64,000 nucleotides of DNA, taken from assembly GCF_012927445.1 (NCBI RefSeq), contig NZ_JABBPD010000004.1:1027039-1091038 (forward strand), given 5' to 3'. This DNA comes from Rhodoferax sp. GTDB lineage: Bacteria > Pseudomonadota > Gammaproteobacteria > Burkholderiales > Burkholderiaceae_C. Below the pieces are notes generated by a model, which saw only the letters and a list, made by a program, of their open reading frames with translations, searched no databases and was not told where the DNA came from. The stretch's first letter is position 1. The number at the start of each line of letters is the position of its first letter. Positions 37,814-47,007 of this stretch are shown piece by piece. The translations under genes were made by a program, and so were the position numbers.

Positions 37814-39694
37814 TTAGTTCGACTTGACCTGAGTCCCGGACTCCGGGCGCCAAACCGTACCAATTGACACGCTTTTGAGCTTGTTTTGACGACCGTACCA
37901 CAAGTTGACCAAGCCTCTGGAGAAGAATACGCCGGAAAACATGCTGGTCAAAATGCCGAGCACGTGCACCACGGCAAAGCCGCGCACCGGTCCGGAACCA
38001 AAGGTCAGCAGGGCCAGCCCGGCAATCAGGGTGGTGACGTTGGAGTCCAGAATGGTGGCCCAGGCCCGGTCATACCCGGCGTGGATGGCGGCTTGCGCCG
38101 ACGCCCCATTGCGCAACTCTTCCCGCACCCGCTCATTGATCAGCACGTTGGCGTCAATCGCCATCCCCAGCACCAGCGCCATGGCCGCCATGCCGGGCAG
38201 GGTCAGGGTGGCCTGCAGCATGGACAACACCGCCACCAGCAGCAGCAAATTCACGGCCAGGGCCACGCTGGAGAACACGCCAAACAGCATGTAATACAGG
38301 CACATGAAGACCGCCACCGCCGCAAAGCCCCAGGTGACGCTGTGAAAGCCCTTGGCAATGTTTTCGGCTCCCAGACTCGGGCCGATCGTGGTTTCTTCGA
38401 TGATTTCCATCGGCGCCGCCAAGGAGCCGGCGCGCAGCAGCAGGGCGGTATCGGTGGCTTCCATCGCCGTCATACGGCCGGAAATCTGCACTCGTCCGCC
38501 ACTGATCTCGGAGCGGATCACCGGGGCGGTGACCACTTCGCCCTTGCCCTTTTCAAACAACACGATGGCCATGCGCTTGCCGATGCTCTCGCGCGTGACA
38601 TCCCGGAAAATACGGGCGCCCTTGGCGTCCAGCGTCAAGTTGACCACCGCTTCTTGCGTCTGGCTGTCAAAACCGGGCTGGGCATCCGTCAGGTTTTCAC
38701 CGGTCAAGATGACCTGCTTTTTCACGATGACGGGCTGACCACTGCGTTCCAGGAAGCGCTCGGCACCAAACGGCACCGCACCCGTGCCGCTCTCGGCCGC
38801 GCGGGCTTCACCGCTTTCATCCACCATGCGCACTTCCAGCGTGGCGGTGCGACCCAGAATGTCTTTGGCCTTGGCCGTATCCTGCACGCCCGGCAGCTGC
38901 ACCACAATGCGGTCCAGCCCCTGCTGCTGAATCACCGGCTCGGCCACACCCAGCTCATTGATGCGGTTGTGCAGGGTCGTGATATTTTGTTTGAGCGACT
39001 GATCCTGCACCCGGCGTGCCGCCTCGGGCTTGATGGAGGCCGTCAGCTTGAATTCGGTGCCGTCCGCTGCATCCACGGTTTGCAGATCGGCAAACTGGTC
39101 CTGAATGAGCGCTTTGGCAGTCGCCAGCGTGGCGGTATCGCGAAAGCGCACTTCGATCGTCTGACCGTTGCGGTTGATGCCGCTATGGCGCACATTCTTC
39201 TCGCGCAGACTGGTACGGATGTCACCGGCCAACGATTCGGCCCGCTTGGTCAGCGCCGCCTGCATGTCGACTTGCAGCATGAAGTGCACGCCACCCCGCA
39301 AATCCAGTCCCAGATACATGGGGAAAGCATGCAACGCCGTGAGCCAGGTCGGCGAACGGGACAGCAAATTGAGCGCCACCACATAACCGGCATTACCCGC
39401 GTCGGGAATCAGCGCCTTTTGAATGGCGTCCTTGGCTTTGAGCTGCGTCTCGGTGTCACCAAAACGCGCTTTGATCGAGGCGCCATCCAGCGTCACCAGA
39501 TCCGCCGTCAGGCCGGCCGTTTTAAGCGCTTCTTCAACCAGCGCCTGCGTGTTGCTGTCCACCTTGACCGCCACTTTGGCCGCCGACACCTGCACCGCAG
39601 GCGCTTCACCAAAAAAATTAGGCAGGGTATACAAGATCCCCACCACCAGCGCGATCACGATGATCGCGTACTTCCATATCGGGTAACGATTCAT
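37814..39694 (-). CDS. secD: Protein translocase subunit SecD
   Basis: SecD is the large partner of SecF, with a big periplasmic P1 domain and six helices. The 626-residue protein shows MYLGLDLRGGVHFMLQVD near residues 126-143, VVQLPGVQD, and the C-terminal helices with ALVLGMAIDANVLINERVREELR around 515-540, where the aspartate of the proton path lies. ATG 39694 begins directly with a membrane anchor (MNRYPIWKYAIIVIAL). It lies 28 bp after yajC. Confidence 0.97.
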   Translation of the reverse strand: MNRYPIWKYAIIVIALVVGILYTLPNFFGEAPAVQVSAAKVAVKVDSNTQALVEEALKTAGLTADLVTLDGASIKARFGDTETQLKAKDAIQKALIPDAGNAGYVVALNLLSRSPTWLTALHAFPMYLGLDLRGGVHFMLQVDMQAALTKRAESLAGDIRTSLREKNVRHSGINRNGQTIEVRFRDTATLATAKALIQDQFADLQTVDAADGTEFKLTASIKPEAARRVQDQSLKQNITTLHNRINELGVAEPVIQQQGLDRIVVQLPGVQDTAKAKDILGRTATLEVRMVDESGEARAAESGTGAVPFGAERFLERSGQPVIVKKQVILTGENLTDAQPGFDSQTQEAVVNLTLDAKGARIFRDVTRESIGKRMAIVLFEKGKGEVVTAPVIRSEISGGRVQISGRMTAMEATDTALLLRAGSLAAPMEIIEETTIGPSLGAENIAKGFHSVTWGFAAVAVFMCLYYMLFGVFSSVALAVNLLLLVAVLSMLQATLTLPGMAAMALVLGMAIDANVLINERVREELRNGASAQAAIHAGYDRAWATILDSNVTTLIAGLALLTFGSGPVRGFAVVHVLGILTSMFSGVFFSRGLVNLWYGRQNKLKSVSIGTVWRPESGTQVKSN

Positions 39695-39722
39695 GATCGA
39701 GCTTTATCTGTGAACGCTGGGC

Positions 39723-40055
39723 TTACTTGATGCTGCCCTTGGGCAAAACCTGTACCACGGCACTGCGCTGGATTTGAATCTCAACGCCGGTGGCGACTTC
39801 CAGTGTCACATAGCTGTCACCCAGTTTGGTCACTGTGCCCAGCAGGCCGCCGCCGGTGGCGACTTCGTCACCCTTGGCCAGCGCGTCGATCATGGCGCGG
39901 TGTTCTTTTTGTTTTTTCATCTGCGGACGAATCATTACAAAGTAAAGCACCACAAACATCAGCACCAGAGGCAGCATGCTCATGAGCGTAGATTGCATAT
40001 CGCTGCCGGCAGCGGCAGCAGGAACGGTTTGAGCAAAAGCGGAAGAAATGAACAC
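39723..40055 (-). CDS. yajC: Preprotein translocase subunit YajC
   Basis: YajC is a small single-span partner of SecDF. The protein (about 110 residues) has a membrane helix (MLPLVLMFVVLYFVMIRPQ) and the basic KKQKEHRAMIDALAKGDEV segment. I chose GTG 40055 over a TTG at 40061 because GGAG lies exactly six bases before the GTG and would touch the TTG. The tgt gene often seen upstream of yajC is not present; instead the indolepyruvate oxidoreductase gene lies 125 bp upstream. Confidence 0.94.
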   Translation of the reverse strand: MFISSAFAQTVPAAAAGSDMQSTLMSMLPLVLMFVVLYFVMIRPQMKKQKEHRAMIDALAKGDEVATGGGLLGTVTKLGDSYVTLEVATGVEIQIQRSAVVQVLPKGSIK

Positions 40056-40180
40056 GGACAACTCCAGAAATTAAATTTATCAGGGATAACAACACGCACG
40101 GCCTTTTTCTGCACATGGCTGTGCAAAAGACAGGCAACCCGTCATTGTATGCGGGGCCTGCCCGGCCCTGTCGAGACGCC

Positions 40181-43100
40181 TCAAGCCGATTTTTGGGCGG
40201 CCTGGGGACTGCGGAACTGGGCCAGCTGGCCGTCCCAATTTTGGCGTGCAGCCTGGAGATGGCGCGCCTTCACGTGGCCGAAACCCCTAATTTGCTCAGG
40301 GATACGGGCCACTTCCAGCGCCACTTGGTAGCGCTCCCGCTGAAGCTCCTGCGGCTGCGCCAAATGCTGGGCGCTGGTCAGCACGCTCAATATTTCGTCC
40401 AGACTGGCCCGGTAGTCGGTGATCAAGGCCCGCTCCTGCTGGCGCTCGTCCGTCCGGCCAAAAATATCCAGCGCGGTCCCGCGCAGGCCCTTGAGCCGGG
40501 CCAGCACTTTGAAGGCCGTCAACATGACCGGACCAAATTGCTGCTTCTGCAACTCGCCCTTTTCATTTTTCTTGGCCAGCAGGGGCGGTGCCAGGTGGTA
40601 GTTGAGCTTGAAGTCGCCTTCAAACATGGCGTTGATTTTGGCGTGGAAGGCGCCGTCGGTGTGCAGGCGCGCCACCTCGTACTCATCCTTGTACGCCATG
40701 AGCTTGAACAGGTAGCGGGCGACGGCCTCGGTCAGCGCCAGCTTCTTCTCGCCATTGGACTCCTCCACTGCCCGCACCTTCTGCACGAAAGTTTGGTAGC
40801 TTTCAGCGTAGGCGGCATTCTGGTACGCGGTCAAGAACGCAACCCGTTTGGCAATCAGATCCTCCAGTGAGCTGCGTTTGACAAAGGCCACCACCTGCCC
40901 CGGGTTGAGCAACTTCTCAAACGCCGCGCCATCGTGCGCCGCGCGGCGACCCCACTCAAAGGCGGTCTTGTTGTTTTCCACCGCGACCGCATTGAGTTCT
41001 ATGGCCCGGATCAGCGAGGTTTTTTCCAACGGAATCCAGCCTTTTTGCCAGGCGTAGCCGAGCATCATCGGGTTGGTGTAAATGCTGTCGCCCATCAGTT
41101 GGGTGGCGGCCGCATCGGCATTAAAAGCGCCGACGGCCTCCAAGCCCACCGCCCGGACGACCTCACTGACGCAAGCTTCGGCCGGGTTGACCCAGTTGGC
41201 ATTGGTGACAAAAGCCGCCGTTGGCGCGGCGTGCGAGTTGAGCGCCACCTGGGTGCGCCCCGCGCGCATGCGCAGCACCGTGTCCTTGGCGGCCGCCACG
41301 ATCGGGTCGCAGCCAATGATGAGATCGGCAGCGGCCATGCTGACGCGGGTGGTGCGAAGGGCGTCCTGACGCGCCCCGATCAGCACATGGCTCCAGGTGG
41401 CACCGCCCTTTTGCGCCAAACCGCCAGCATCCTGGGTCACGATGCCCTTGCCTTCCAGGTGCGCCGCCACACCCAGTAACTGGCCAATGGTGATGACGCC
41501 GGTACCCCCAACGCCCGCCACCACAATGCCCCAAACCTTGCCGTCCACGCCCTCGACGGACGGCAGCACCGGCTCCGGCAACCCGCCCAACTCAAACGGC
41601 GAGGGCCCCTGACCTTTGGCCTTTTTCTTGAGCTGGCCGCCTTCCACCGTGACGAAACTCGGGCAGAAGCCCTTGACGCATGAATAGTCCTTGTTGCAGG
41701 TGCTCTGGTTGATCTGGCGCTTGCGCCCGAACTCGGTCTCCAGCGGCTCAACGCTCAGGCAATTGGACTGCACACTGCAGTCGCCACAGCCTTCGCACAC
41801 CAGCTCATTGATCACCACGCGCTTGGCCGGGTCGACCAGGCTGCCCCGCTTGCGCCGGCGGCGTTTCTCGGTGGCACAGGTCTGGTCGTAAATGATGACC
41901 GTGGTGCCTTTGATCTCGCGGAACTCGCGCTGGATGCGGTCCAACTCGTCGCGATGGTGCACCGCCACACCATCTACCAGTTTCACGCCCTCGTACTTTT
42001 CGGGCTCATCCGTCACGACCACAATTTTGATGGCGCCTTCGGCCTGCAGGCTCTGGGCAATCTGCACCACCGAATGGCCTTCCGGTCGCTCGCCCACCTG
42101 CTGGCCACCGGTCATGGCGACCGCGTCGTTGTACAGAATCTTGTAGGTGATGTTGACCCCCGAGGCAATGGTCTGGCGGATCGCCAGCAAGCCACTGTGG
42201 AAGTAGGTGCCATCACCCAAGTTGGCAAACATGTGCTGGTCGTGGCTGAACGGCTGCTGGCCGACCCACGGCACGCCCTCGCCGCCCATCTGGGTAAAGC
42301 CGACAGTGGCGCGGTCCATCCAGATTGTCATGAAGTGGCAGCCAATGCCGGCCATGGCGCGCGAACCGTCCGGCACCTTGGTGCTGGTGTTGTGCGGGCA
42401 GCCCGAACAAAACCACGGTTGCCGTTCGGCCTGGACTTCAATCACCTGCATCGCGCTTTCTTTGGCCGCCAAGATCGCCAGTTGGGCATCAAGGCGGGCG
42501 CCGATGTCCGCGCTCACGCCCAGCTTCTTCAAGCGCTGGGCAATGGCGCGGGCAATGATGGCCGGCGACAGGTCGGCATTGGCGCGCAGCAGCGCGTTGG
42601 CGGTCGGATTCGGGTTCGACCACTCACCGCCACTGAACTCGCCTTCGCCCTCGTTGAACTTGCCCAGCACATTGGGCCGCACGTCGGCACGCCAGTTGTA
42701 GAGTTCTTCTTTCAGCTGGTATTCGATAACCTGGCGCTTTTCTTCAATGACCAGAATTTCCTGCAGCCCGGTGGCGAACTCGCGGGTGAGCTGGGCTTCC
42801 AGCGGCCACACCACGCCAACCTTGTGCAGGCGAATGCCCACTTGCTGGCAGGTGGCATCGTCCAGCCCCAAGTCGATCAAGGCCTGGCGCGTGTCGTTGT
42901 AGGCCTTGCCCGAGGCAATCAAACCCAGGCGATCATGCGGGCCTTCAATCACGTTGTAGTTCAGGCGGTTGGCCCGGATATAGGCCAGCGCGGCGTACCA
43001 CTTGTAATGGAACAGACGGGCCTCTTGCTCCAATGCCTGATCGGGCCAGCGAATGTGCAGGCCGCCGGGCGGCATCTCGAAATCGGTCGGAATTTTGATC

Positions 43101-43795
43101 TGCACCCGGTCCGGGTCGATCATGGCGGTGGCGCTGGATTCGACGATCTCCTGAATTGTCTTCATGCCGGCCCAGACGCCCGAGAAACGGCTCAGGGCAA
43201 AGGCGTGAATGCCCAAGTCCAGAATCTCCTGCACCGTGGCCGGAAAGAACACCGGCGTGCCACAGGCCTTGAAAATATGGTCGCTCTGGTGCGCCGCTGT
43301 CGAGCTCTTGGAGATGTGGTCGTCCCCGGCCACCGCGATCACGCCGCCCCAGGCGGTGGTGCCCGCCATGTTGGCGTGCTTGAAGACATCGCTGCAACGG
43401 TCCACCCCCGGTCCTTTGCCGTACCAGATGCCGAACACGCCATCAAACTTGTTGGAGCCGGGCGGGGCAAAGCCCAATTGCTGCGTGCCCCACAAGGCGG
43501 TGGCGGCCAGCTCTTCGTTAACACCCGGCTGAAAAATGATGTTTTGCGCCTTCAGGTATTTTTCCGCCTTGACCAGCGCCTGGTCATAGCCGCCCAGCGG
43601 CGAGCCGCGGTAGCCGCTGATGAACCCGGCCGTGTTTTTGCCCAACTGCTGATCGCGCAGGCGTTGCAGCATCGGCAGCTTGACCAGCGCCTGCACGCCA
43701 CTCATGAAAGCGCGCCCGTAGTTGAGGGAATATTTGTCATCCAGCGTCACGGTTTCAAGCGCTTGGCGGATGTGGTCGGGCAGTGGTGCGTTCAT
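40181..43795 (-). CDS. Indolepyruvate ferredoxin oxidoreductase family protein (fused subunits)
   Basis: This TPP-dependent 2-oxoacid:ferredoxin oxidoreductase has its alpha and beta/gamma parts fused in 1204 residues. It oxidatively decarboxylates aryl- or branched 2-oxoacids to acyl-CoA. The TPP region includes FCSGCPHNTSTKVPDGSR near residue 463 and GIGCHFMTIWMDR. The iron-sulfur cysteines occur as CEGCGDC near 665 and CNKDYSCVKGFC near 700. The gamma domain begins GVGGTGVITIGQLLG near 765. It is divergent from an Lrp-type regulator, which suggests amino-acid-linked control. The exact substrate is not readable. Confidence 0.93.
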   Translation of the reverse strand: MNAPLPDHIRQALETVTLDDKYSLNYGRAFMSGVQALVKLPMLQRLRDQQLGKNTAGFISGYRGSPLGGYDQALVKAEKYLKAQNIIFQPGVNEELAATALWGTQQLGFAPPGSNKFDGVFGIWYGKGPGVDRCSDVFKHANMAGTTAWGGVIAVAGDDHISKSSTAAHQSDHIFKACGTPVFFPATVQEILDLGIHAFALSRFSGVWAGMKTIQEIVESSATAMIDPDRVQIKIPTDFEMPPGGLHIRWPDQALEQEARLFHYKWYAALAYIRANRLNYNVIEGPHDRLGLIASGKAYNDTRQALIDLGLDDATCQQVGIRLHKVGVVWPLEAQLTREFATGLQEILVIEEKRQVIEYQLKEELYNWRADVRPNVLGKFNEGEGEFSGGEWSNPNPTANALLRANADLSPAIIARAIAQRLKKLGVSADIGARLDAQLAILAAKESAMQVIEVQAERQPWFCSGCPHNTSTKVPDGSRAMAGIGCHFMTIWMDRATVGFTQMGGEGVPWVGQQPFSHDQHMFANLGDGTYFHSGLLAIRQTIASGVNITYKILYNDAVAMTGGQQVGERPEGHSVVQIAQSLQAEGAIKIVVVTDEPEKYEGVKLVDGVAVHHRDELDRIQREFREIKGTTVIIYDQTCATEKRRRRKRGSLVDPAKRVVINELVCEGCGDCSVQSNCLSVEPLETEFGRKRQINQSTCNKDYSCVKGFCPSFVTVEGGQLKKKAKGQGPSPFELGGLPEPVLPSVEGVDGKVWGIVVAGVGGTGVITIGQLLGVAAHLEGKGIVTQDAGGLAQKGGATWSHVLIGARQDALRTTRVSMAAADLIIGCDPIVAAAKDTVLRMRAGRTQVALNSHAAPTAAFVTNANWVNPAEACVSEVVRAVGLEAVGAFNADAAATQLMGDSIYTNPMMLGYAWQKGWIPLEKTSLIRAIELNAVAVENNKTAFEWGRRAAHDGAAFEKLLNPGQVVAFVKRSSLEDLIAKRVAFLTAYQNAAYAESYQTFVQKVRAVEESNGEKKLALTEAVARYLFKLMAYKDEYEVARLHTDGAFHAKINAMFEGDFKLNYHLAPPLLAKKNEKGELQKQQFGPVMLTAFKVLARLKGLRGTALDIFGRTDERQQERALITDYRASLDEILSVLTSAQHLAQPQELQRERYQVALEVARIPEQIRGFGHVKARHLQAARQNWDGQLAQFRSPQAAQKSA

Positions 43796-43885
43796 TATGG
43801 GTATGTCTCCAGGATGCTGATGTTTGTCACCTTGTGGGCAACCGGATCAAGAACTGCGCGCGGATAGCCGGCAGTCTCTTTTTTA

Positions 43886-43931
43886 GAAAGAAAGTGTATG
43901 CTCGCCACCCAGATATGTCTTTGCTTTCTTT
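43886..43931. promoter_or_regulatory. Candidate inverted repeat in the Lrp/oxidoreductase divergent promoter region
   Basis: GAAAGAAAG at 43886-43894 faces CTTTCTTT at 43924-43931 across 29 bases, within the 186-bp region between the two divergent start codons. Lrp-type regulators often act on such shared regions, but the repeat is low-complexity and only a candidate operator. Confidence 0.25.
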
Positions 43932-43981
43932 GCCTCGTTTCCGCCAATACAGAAAAGAATCTTGCTGAAAAAATCACTTTA

Positions 43982-44527
43982 ATGGAAACTTTGGACAAAT
44001 TTGATCTCGCGATCCTGAATGAACTGCAGGCCAACGGGCGCCTGAGCAACGCCGAGTTAGCCTCGCGGGTGGGCCTGAGCGCGGCACCCTGCTGGCGCCG
44101 CGTGCGCGCCCTGGAGGAATCGGGCTTCATCAAGGGTTACCGGGCCGAGATCGACCGCCACAAAATCGGCCTCGGCGTATTGGCCTTCGTCCGACTGGAC
44201 GCTGACCGCAACGCGGGCGACGTGCTGCGCGGCCTGGAAGAGGCAATCCGCGCCATTCCGGAAGTGGTGAGCTGTCACTACATCAGCGGCACCGGCACCT
44301 TCGAGTTGCAGGTGGTCAGCCGCGACCTCAACTCGTTCAGCCAGTTCGCCCGCGATGTGCTGATCAACCTGCCAAATGTGAAAGACCTGCACACCAGTTT
44401 TTCACTGGGCGAAGTCAAGGCCAGCAGCGCGCTGCCGCTGGGCCATCTCGCAGCGGGGATCGGCGCGGCAGCCGCAACCCAGTCCGCCAGCCCGGCGCCA
44501 CGCCAGACCAAGACCAAGACCAAGTGA
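43982..44527 (+). CDS. Lrp/AsnC family transcriptional regulator
   Basis: The 181-residue protein has an N-terminal HTH (LDKFDLAILNELQANGRLSNAELASRVGLS, about 4-33, with APCWRRVRALEESG) and a C-terminal RAM effector domain (about 65-150). A short Lys/Thr tail follows. ATG 43982 (METLDKFDL) was chosen; the upstream frame to 43898 covers the promoter region. Divergence from the 2-oxoacid oxidoreductase gene makes that gene the likely target, with an amino acid or its keto acid as effector, by inference from family behaviour. Confidence 0.93.
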   Translation: METLDKFDLAILNELQANGRLSNAELASRVGLSAAPCWRRVRALEESGFIKGYRAEIDRHKIGLGVLAFVRLDADRNAGDVLRGLEEAIRAIPEVVSCHYISGTGTFELQVVSRDLNSFSQFARDVLINLPNVKDLHTSFSLGEVKASSALPLGHLAAGIGAAAATQSASPAPRQTKTKTK

Positions 44528-44574
44528 AAAGCGAGCAATGACTAGGAACCGGCACGTCCGCCTCCTACTTACAA

Positions 44575-44631
44575 GCCTTTCAGGCCTCTAGCCCCCGTTC
44601 AACCTGCGCAAGTAGCTATTAATTAGATAGC
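44575..44631 (-). repeat. 57-bp palindromic element, copy 8 (intergenic)
   Basis: On the plus strand: CAGGCCTCTAGCCCCCGT, AACCTGCGCAAGTAGCTA and a hairpin ending GATAGC. It is the only fully intergenic copy and one of the closest to the consensus, located 48 bp past the Lrp stop codon. Confidence 0.88.
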
Positions 44632-44706
44632 AGCCGCTTGCCTTCTCCGATCACCGTGACAAAGACGCCCCCCGATCCTTGGTAACTGGACCGACCAACG
44701 AAGTGA

Positions 44707-44784
44707 GGCGGGGGTGGGGCGGAGGACGGGCGCGATTTCGGGGCCGCAGGACCATGAGCGCCCGGCCTCCGCCCCGCCCCCGCC
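44707..44784. repeat. Long GC-rich hairpin (27-base arms) between convergent genes
   Basis: Left arm 44707-44733 pairs with right arm 44758-44784: 19 pairs at the base (GGCGGGGGTGGGGCGGAGG, one G-T wobble), a two-base mismatch, then six more pairs (GGGCGC with GCGCCC), closing a 24-base loop. No T-run follows on either strand, so it is not a classical intrinsic terminator. Confidence 0.85.
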
Positions 44785-44829
44785 GGCCCAGAACCACAGA
44801 AGCCCCAGCCGAAAACGACAAGCCGCAGG

Positions 44830-45783
44830 TCAGCGCGTCAGTACCTTGCGAATTGTGTCGGCCAACTCTTCGGCCACAAACTTGGCCACATACGCATCCG
44901 CGCCCACGCTCTTCACATGGCCTTCATTGGTCGTGCCAGTGAGCGAGGAGTGGATGATGACCGGGATCGTATTGAAGCGGGCATCCTGCTTGATATTGCG
45001 CGTCAAGGTGAAGCCATCCATTTCCGGCATTTCCAGGTCGGTCAAGACCAGGGCCACTTTGTCCTGCACCGTTTTACCTTCGGCCACAGCATCGGCCGAG
45101 ATGGCCTGCAGGCGCTCCCAGGCCTCCTTGCCGGTTTTGGTCATGATGTAAGGCACGTCCATGGCTTTGAGCCCTTGTTCGATCATCAGCCGGGCCACCG
45201 CCGAATCGTCCGCCGCCAGGATGACCGTGCCTGGTGGCAGGTGCAGCTTGGGGATGACGGCCGCGTCCATGGCCGCCTGATGCTCCTGCGGAAACACATC
45301 GCGCAGGATCTGCTCCACGTCCAGCACCTGGGCCAGACGGGTGTCTTCTGCATTGCCATCCAGCCGGGCAATGCTGGTCACCAGACCACCACCGGTGCCT
45401 TCGGCCGACAGCACCTGCTTCCATTCCAGCCGCACGATTTCATTCACTTCTTCCACCGCAAACGCCTGGGTGGTGCGGGCAAACTCGGTGACCAGCAAAA
45501 TGCCCAGGCCCTTGGTGGGATTGCAGCCCACAATCTTGGGCAGGTTGATCACCGTGATCATTTGCCCCCGGATATTGGCCACCCCCATGACGGCCGGCGG
45601 TGCATTGACCATGACGGTGATCTCGGGCATCACCAGAATCTCGCGCACCTTGAACACATTGATGCCAAACAGCTCACGCCGATCCGTGCCCGGTGCCTCA
45701 CCCAAACGAAACAACAGCAACTCAAACATGCTGTTGCCGGCCAGATTGGTCCGCTCGTCGATATCGCGCATTGCTGTTTTCAT
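44830..45783 (-). CDS. cheV: CheV-type chemotaxis coupling protein (CheW-REC)
   Basis: CheV joins a CheW-like adaptor, which links receptors to CheA, with a phosphorylatable receiver. The 317-residue protein has CheW at about 15-165 (FGINVFKVREI, GVANIRGQMITVINLP) and REC at about 185-317, with the acidic pocket at ILAADDSA, phospho-Asp in LVLTDLEMPEMDG near residue 248, and the lysine in DAYVAKF. No other chemotaxis gene is nearby. ATG 45783 or ATG 45771 could be the start. Together with the two c-di-GMP genes it points to a motile lifestyle. Confidence 0.92.
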   Translation of the reverse strand: MKTAMRDIDERTNLAGNSMFELLLFRLGEAPGTDRRELFGINVFKVREILVMPEITVMVNAPPAVMGVANIRGQMITVINLPKIVGCNPTKGLGILLVTEFARTTQAFAVEEVNEIVRLEWKQVLSAEGTGGGLVTSIARLDGNAEDTRLAQVLDVEQILRDVFPQEHQAAMDAAVIPKLHLPPGTVILAADDSAVARLMIEQGLKAMDVPYIMTKTGKEAWERLQAISADAVAEGKTVQDKVALVLTDLEMPEMDGFTLTRNIKQDARFNTIPVIIHSSLTGTTNEGHVKSVGADAYVAKFVAEELADTIRKVLTR

Positions 45784-45849
45784 GAATTCATTCGTTTTAA
45801 GAGGGAGGAGGCAGAAGCGTCTCGATGGTGCATGGTACCGCGCGCCGAC

Positions 45850-47007
45850 TTACTTCGGCCAAAGGACCCAAAGGCGCAGCGGCTGCTTGAGCCGGCCGGC
45901 CAGTTCACCGGCGGCAGCGCCCCAACCGGCGAAATAATCGGCGCGCACGCCGCCCACAATCGCACTGCCGGTATCCTGGGCCAGCACCAGTTTTTGCAGC
46001 CGGGCGGTCGGGCCATTGGAGGCCAGCCACACCGGGGTGCCGTAGGGAATGCTGCCCGGGTCGACCGCGATGGAGCGGCCCGGCGTCAGCGCCACGCCTT
46101 GGGCGCCACGTGGCCCAAAGGCGGCGTCCAGCTCGGACAAAGCTTCTTCCCGGAAAAATACCGTGCGCGGATTGCTCCACAGCATCTCGTTGACGCGGCT
46201 CGGGTTCTGCGCCACCCAGGCCTTGATGGCGGGCCATGAGGCATCGCGCACCGCCCCTTGATCAATCAGCCAGCGGCCGACACTTTTATACGGCTGCTCG
46301 TTCGAGCCGGCAAACGCCAGCCGCACCGTGGCTTGCGTTCCGTCCGGCTGGGTGAGCCGGATGCGCCCGGAGCCCTGGATTTGCAACACCAGCGCATCAA
46401 CCGGGTCCGCCAGAAAAGCAATTTCGCGGCCCTTGAGCGCGGCTTGCACCGACGCCAAGGTGTCAATCTCCTGGCGCGTGTACCAGGGTTTGCGCTTGGC
46501 CAGCCCCAGGGGCGGCTGGTACAAAGGCACCGAAAAATCAGCACTGGCGACCCGCGAGCCTTCCAGCACCGGCTCAAAATAAGCGGTGAGCAGTCCCTCT
46601 GGGCTGCCCGACAAGGCGTCGACGCGGTAGGGTTGCAGCCGCGTCATCAACCAGGCGCGCTGGTCTTGCTCCCCGCCGATGCTCAAACCGCGCACCTCGC
46701 GGCACAGCGGCGCAAACACCGGACCCGGCCGCTCGCAACTCTTGACCCAGGCATTCCAGGCTTCATGCAAGGCATCGTCCTCGAACCCGGGCAACTCGGC
46801 CCAGCGCACCGCCGTCCAGCGGCTCTTGGCCTTCAAAATGGGGCTGGGCAAGGCGCCGGTGTCGTCCGGCAAACCGCCCTTGGGCACCGCCACCGCGCCG
46901 ACGGTCGGGCTGCTCTCCGGCGCATAAGGCGGCAAGGGCGCGCTGCCACAGGCCGCCAGCATCCCTACAATCAGGGCCATCAATACGGTACACAGGAGTC
47001 GGTTCAT
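45850..47007 (-). CDS. mltA: Membrane-bound lytic murein transglycosylase A
   Basis: MltA cleaves peptidoglycan glycan strands to 1,6-anhydro products from the inner face of the outer membrane. The 385-residue lipoprotein has a signal sequence with lipobox LAAC (Cys20), the MltA domain (about 125-290) and the C-terminal 3D domain with QDTGSAIVGGVRADYFAG, which carries the catalytic Asp. ATG 47007 is fixed by the lipobox; the upstream frame to 47223 is spurious. Its start codon overlaps, antiparallel, that of a small plus-strand ORF. Confidence 0.94.
   Translation of the reverse strand: MNRLLCTVLMALIVGMLAACGSAPLPPYAPESSPTVGAVAVPKGGLPDDTGALPSPILKAKSRWTAVRWAELPGFEDDALHEAWNAWVKSCERPGPVFAPLCREVRGLSIGGEQDQRAWLMTRLQPYRVDALSGSPEGLLTAYFEPVLEGSRVASADFSVPLYQPPLGLAKRKPWYTRQEIDTLASVQAALKGREIAFLADPVDALVLQIQGSGRIRLTQPDGTQATVRLAFAGSNEQPYKSVGRWLIDQGAVRDASWPAIKAWVAQNPSRVNEMLWSNPRTVFFREEALSELDAAFGPRGAQGVALTPGRSIAVDPGSIPYGTPVWLASNGPTARLQKLVLAQDTGSAIVGGVRADYFAGWGAAAGELAGRLKQPLRLWVLWPK

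Larger units (their letters stand above)
44528..44829. other. 302-bp convergent intergenic region with repeat copy and long GC hairpin
   Basis: This lies between the 3' ends of the Lrp gene and cheV. It holds no plausible gene; ORFs here are composed of GC-palindrome sequence. It contains a well-preserved 57-bp element (44575-44631) and a long imperfect inverted repeat (44707-44784), which together occupy about half of it. No T-rich intrinsic terminator is visible. Confidence 0.7.

Noticed and set aside
37886..39730. 614-codon plus-strand open frame opposite secD
   Set aside because: It is an antisense shadow of secD with His/Gln/Arg-rich composition and no recognisable start signal or motif.
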